From the NCBI RefSeq assembly GCF_003259505.1, contig NZ_QLLK01000007.1, positions 236,763-300,762 of the forward strand: DNA of 64,000 nt, read 5' to 3'. The notes below the pieces were generated by a model, which worked only from the letters and a program-made list of their open reading frames with translations, searched no databases and was not told where the DNA came from. A program made the translations under genes and the position numbers. How positions within the stretch are numbered: the stretch's first letter is position 1; every line of letters begins with the position of its first letter. Positions 63,677 to 64,000 of the stretch are shown here, in pieces. The DNA is from Algoriphagus yeomjeoni (GTDB lineage: Bacteria > Bacteroidota > Bacteroidia > Cytophagales > Cyclobacteriaceae).

Positions 63677-64000
63677 TTAATGACCCAAACCATCCAAGTC
63701 TTTAAAATAATACTCCACCTTCTCATTTCCTTTTTCTTTCAACCCATCCATCTGAACCAACTCCTTCACTTCCTTTTTGATCTCCCTGAAGGAACCGATC
63801 TCAAAGCCGATCTTGAGCTGAACCCTGCTTTTGTACAAACTTGACTTTTCGTCAAAAAATGGATCAACGGATCCCATCACCACAGAGCGGATTACCTTAC
63901 CTATAGGGATGGCTCTACCAACCGCGAAGCTGGATGCCCAAGCTTTTCCATCGAAATTCCTTGATTCATATCCCGCAGGATTGGTGATGGTCACCTGATT
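63677..64000 (-). CDS. C-terminal end of an unknown protein (5' end outside window)
   Basis: The frame enters from the right edge and stops at TAA 63677-63679, immediately before and in the same frame as the rhs ATG. The sequence (NPAGYESRNFDGKAWASSFAVGRAIPIGKVIRS...KVEYYFKDLDGLGH) matches no family I know. Either it is a separate gene end, or the TAA interrupts one longer rhs-type gene. Confidence 0.55.
   Translation of the reverse strand, partial: NQVTITNPAGYESRNFDGKAWASSFAVGRAIPIGKVIRSVVMGSVDPFFDEKSSLYKSRVQLKIGFEIGSFREIKKEVKELVQMDGLKEKGNEKVEYYFKDLDGLGH

Noticed and set aside
63677..63994. A complete gene starting at GTG 63994.
   Set aside because: The frame stays open through the right edge (NQV before it), so the true start is outside the window.

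Overview
The window looks like a chromosomal segment of a Bacteroidota bacterium, most likely Cytophagales/Cyclobacteriaceae (Algoriphagus-like). Support: a PorU/PorV-like type IX secretion pair, a CtlX citrulline hydrolase, MoxR/DUF58/BatA-type and DUF4159 genes, almost no Shine-Dalgarno sequences, one TAnnTTTG-type promoter motif, and Bacteroidota-style rhs genes. The placement is by protein character only; there is no rRNA.

Layout. 0-7.3 kb (minus): six tightly overlapping genes, DUF4159, MoxR AAA ATPase, DUF58, BatA-like and two large membrane proteins (the last cut by the window edge). 7.5-10.5 kb: TldD/PmbA protease pair with a Tat signal. 11.8-13.3 kb: alkylation repair (AraC-Ogt fusion plus AlkB). 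13.8-18.4 kb: cystathionine synthase/lyase, a VTT membrane protein and a cluster of TIGR03643, a photolyase-like protein with apparently permuted domains, flavin reductase and a 46-aa DUF2256 zinc-ribbon protein. 18.6-21.2 kb and 54.8-57.6 kb: two paralogous two-subunit molybdenum hydroxylases. 21.8-29.6 kb: accessory region with a GDCCVxC protein behind a broken HMA-domain gene, serine hydrolase, esterase, MacB-type permease, a ParE-like toxin module, and a four-copy multi-hairpin repeat. 29.9-36.0 kb: porU-porV. 36.2-37.3 kb: IS200-type tnpA surrounded by mosaic palindromic repeats also found at 13.4 and 40.1 kb. 37.7-42.5 kb: PadR/PspC, beta-CASP hydrolase, lipoprotein. 42.7-47.1 kb: ECF sigma factor, membrane anti-sigma-like protein, two related outer-membrane barrels and a DUF4097 protein. 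47.4-50.6 kb: ferredoxin reductase and purB. 51.4-53.4 kb: a RAYT transposase unit bounded by a perfect 134-bp direct repeat covering the 3' end of ctlX. 58.0 kb: tRNA-Asn. 58.6-64.0 kb: excisionase-like gene and an rhs tip array with at least two toxin/immunity cassettes and one decayed third tip.

The most notable observations are the single-strand-type (HUH/Y1) transposases with their hairpin repeats, the repeat families with compensatory base changes, the 134-bp duplication around the RAYT unit, an 18-bp palindrome sitting in the D-loop of a duplicated tRNA half and in frame inside rhs, the permuted photolyase-like protein, and the rhs cassette array. Starts were chosen from signal peptides, family N-termini and spacing, because ribosome-binding sites give little help here.
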